The notes under the pieces: generated by a model
Told to the model about the DNA's origin: nothing
What the model saw: the letters and a program-made list of their open reading frames with translations, nothing else
Databases searched by the model: none
Made by a program: the position numbers and the translations under genes
Part shown: one piece after another, positions 13,647 to 14,232 of the stretch
How the letters are laid out: every line of letters starts with the position of its first letter
Numbering within the stretch: position 1 is the first letter of the stretch
Assembly (NCBI GenBank): GCA_028683025.1
Contig: JAJRAB010000109.1
Span: 1 to 14,232, forward strand
From: Candidatus Methanomethylicus sp.
GTDB taxonomy: Archaea > Thermoproteota > Methanomethylicia > Methanomethylicales > Methanomethylicaceae
Length of the DNA: 14,232 nucleotides
Reading direction: 5' to 3'

Positions 13647-13660
13647 ATTCACGGCTTGTC
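13626..13660. repeat. perfect 8-base inverted repeat spanning the small ORF's stop
   Basis: GACAAGCC (13626-13633) and GGCTTGTC (13653-13660) are perfectly complementary with a 19-base loop that contains the TAG stop of the 53-residue ORF. A shorter repeat, TGGCAA (13598-13603) with TTGCCA (13612-13617), lies just upstream. They could stabilise a 3' end or form part of a structured RNA. No poly-T run follows directly; the nearest is six T at 13748-13753. Confidence 0.45.
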
Positions 13661-13865
13661 CCACCCACCCTGGCAAGCTATATCAGCATATTACAGTGCT
13701 CGGACTCTTCCTATAAGCATTAAGGTGGCATAATTTTCCTTGTCCGATTTTTTCATACCGTGACGCAGCGCATAAAAATAGTAAACAGTGCATCAAAGAT
13801 ATCACCAGGTAAGTGGAGCTGATGGGCAGAATTGCATCCTCAGACAGGCGGAGGAGTGAGAACTG

Positions 13866-14232
13866 ATGCCTAGAACTGCAAAACCAGGCAGCCAGGGGAA
13901 GTTCCATAAAGTCCTTTCGCTCAGGGACCTCTACTTCATCTGCCTGGGGAGTGAGATAGGCTCAGCCTGGCTATTCGGATCGATCTACGGCGCTTCTGCA
14001 GCCGGTCCCGCAGCCATCATATCGTGGCTAATAGGAGGGATTTTTATAATTGTTATTGCCATGACCTGGGCCGAAGTTGGCAGCATTCTGCCTTCGGCAG
14101 GAGCAGTAGTAAAGATCCCCCATTACACCCACGGGTATTTTTCTGGCTTTTATTTCGGGTGGGCATACTATCTTGCATCAGTAATAGTCCCTCCAGTTGA
14201 GGCAGTGGCCATTGCGACTTACGCTTCAGCAT
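13866..14232 (+). CDS. APC-superfamily amino acid permease, N-terminal part
   Basis: The window ends inside this gene; 122 residues are visible. They show a polar N-terminus (MPRTAKPGSQGKFHKVLSLR) and then APC-type helices. Helix 1 is broken at GSEIGSAWLFGSIYGAS, and AAIISWLIGGIFIIVIAMTWAEVGSILPSAG carries the conserved helix 2-3 pattern with an acidic residue. It is followed by YTHGYFSGFYFGWAYYLA and an Ala/Val-rich helix. The first helix differs from the permease at 8609, so the two belong to different APC subgroups; substrates are unknown. The start is well supported by GGAGGAGTGA seven bases before the ATG, an excellent ribosome-binding site, with a TATA-like CATAAAAATA near 13771-13780 upstream. 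Confidence 0.82.
   Translation, partial: MPRTAKPGSQGKFHKVLSLRDLYFICLGSEIGSAWLFGSIYGASAAGPAAIISWLIGGIFIIVIAMTWAEVGSILPSAGAVVKIPHYTHGYFSGFYFGWAYYLASVIVPPVEAVAIATYASA

Noticed and set aside
13683..13907. 74-codon minus-strand frame before the last permease
   Set aside because: It overlaps the permease start, which has an excellent ribosome-binding site and clear APC helices; the minus frame has no family resemblance.

Overview
The window looks archaeal. It encodes a TRAM-only RNA-binding protein, a TreT-type trehalose synthase, a stand-alone C2H2 zinc-finger protein and pilin-like membrane proteins rich in N-glycosylation sequons. Several genes have an A/T-rich TATA-like box about 26-30 bases before the start codon, as expected for archaeal near-leaderless transcripts, and poly-T tracts follow some genes. 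I cannot fix the lineage. Trehalose, catalase, OsmC, UspA and amino-acid permeases would suit an aerobic or aero-tolerant, stress-adapted heterotroph, possibly of a Thermoplasmata or Thaumarchaeota type, but that is inference.

Left part (1-2830): the 3' end of an unidentified plus-strand gene converges on a minus-strand ANL-superfamily (PaaK/GH3-like) adenylate-forming enzyme. A plus-strand TRAM gene follows, with two tiny ORFs of 38 and 46 codons right behind it, each with a G-rich ribosome-binding site. They look like one operon.

Middle (2830-7402): treT (minus) is divergent from a four-helix membrane protein (plus). An OsmC-family protein (plus) converges on a universal stress protein with a TTG start (minus). 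Two plus-strand genes then encode membrane-anchored proteins with a coiled coil and an outer beta-type domain.

Right (7511-14232): a TerC-family membrane protein and an APC-family amino-acid permease (plus) converge on an isoprenylcysteine-methyltransferase-like membrane enzyme (minus). A 440-base stretch of short overlapping open frames follows (likely a decayed gene), then a small C2H2 zinc-finger gene and a clade-3-like catalase (both minus). A 680-base, hairpin-rich intergenic region holds a possible structured RNA and a 53-codon ORF whose start codon sits in a hairpin loop. The window ends inside a second APC-type permease.

Functionally the genes form a loose stress and membrane neighbourhood: peroxide removal (catalase, perhaps OsmC), osmolyte synthesis (TreT), stress sensing (UspA), metal export (TerC) and amino-acid uptake. 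They are mostly separate transcription units, not one large operon. No tRNA, rRNA, CRISPR array or insertion sequence was recognised.
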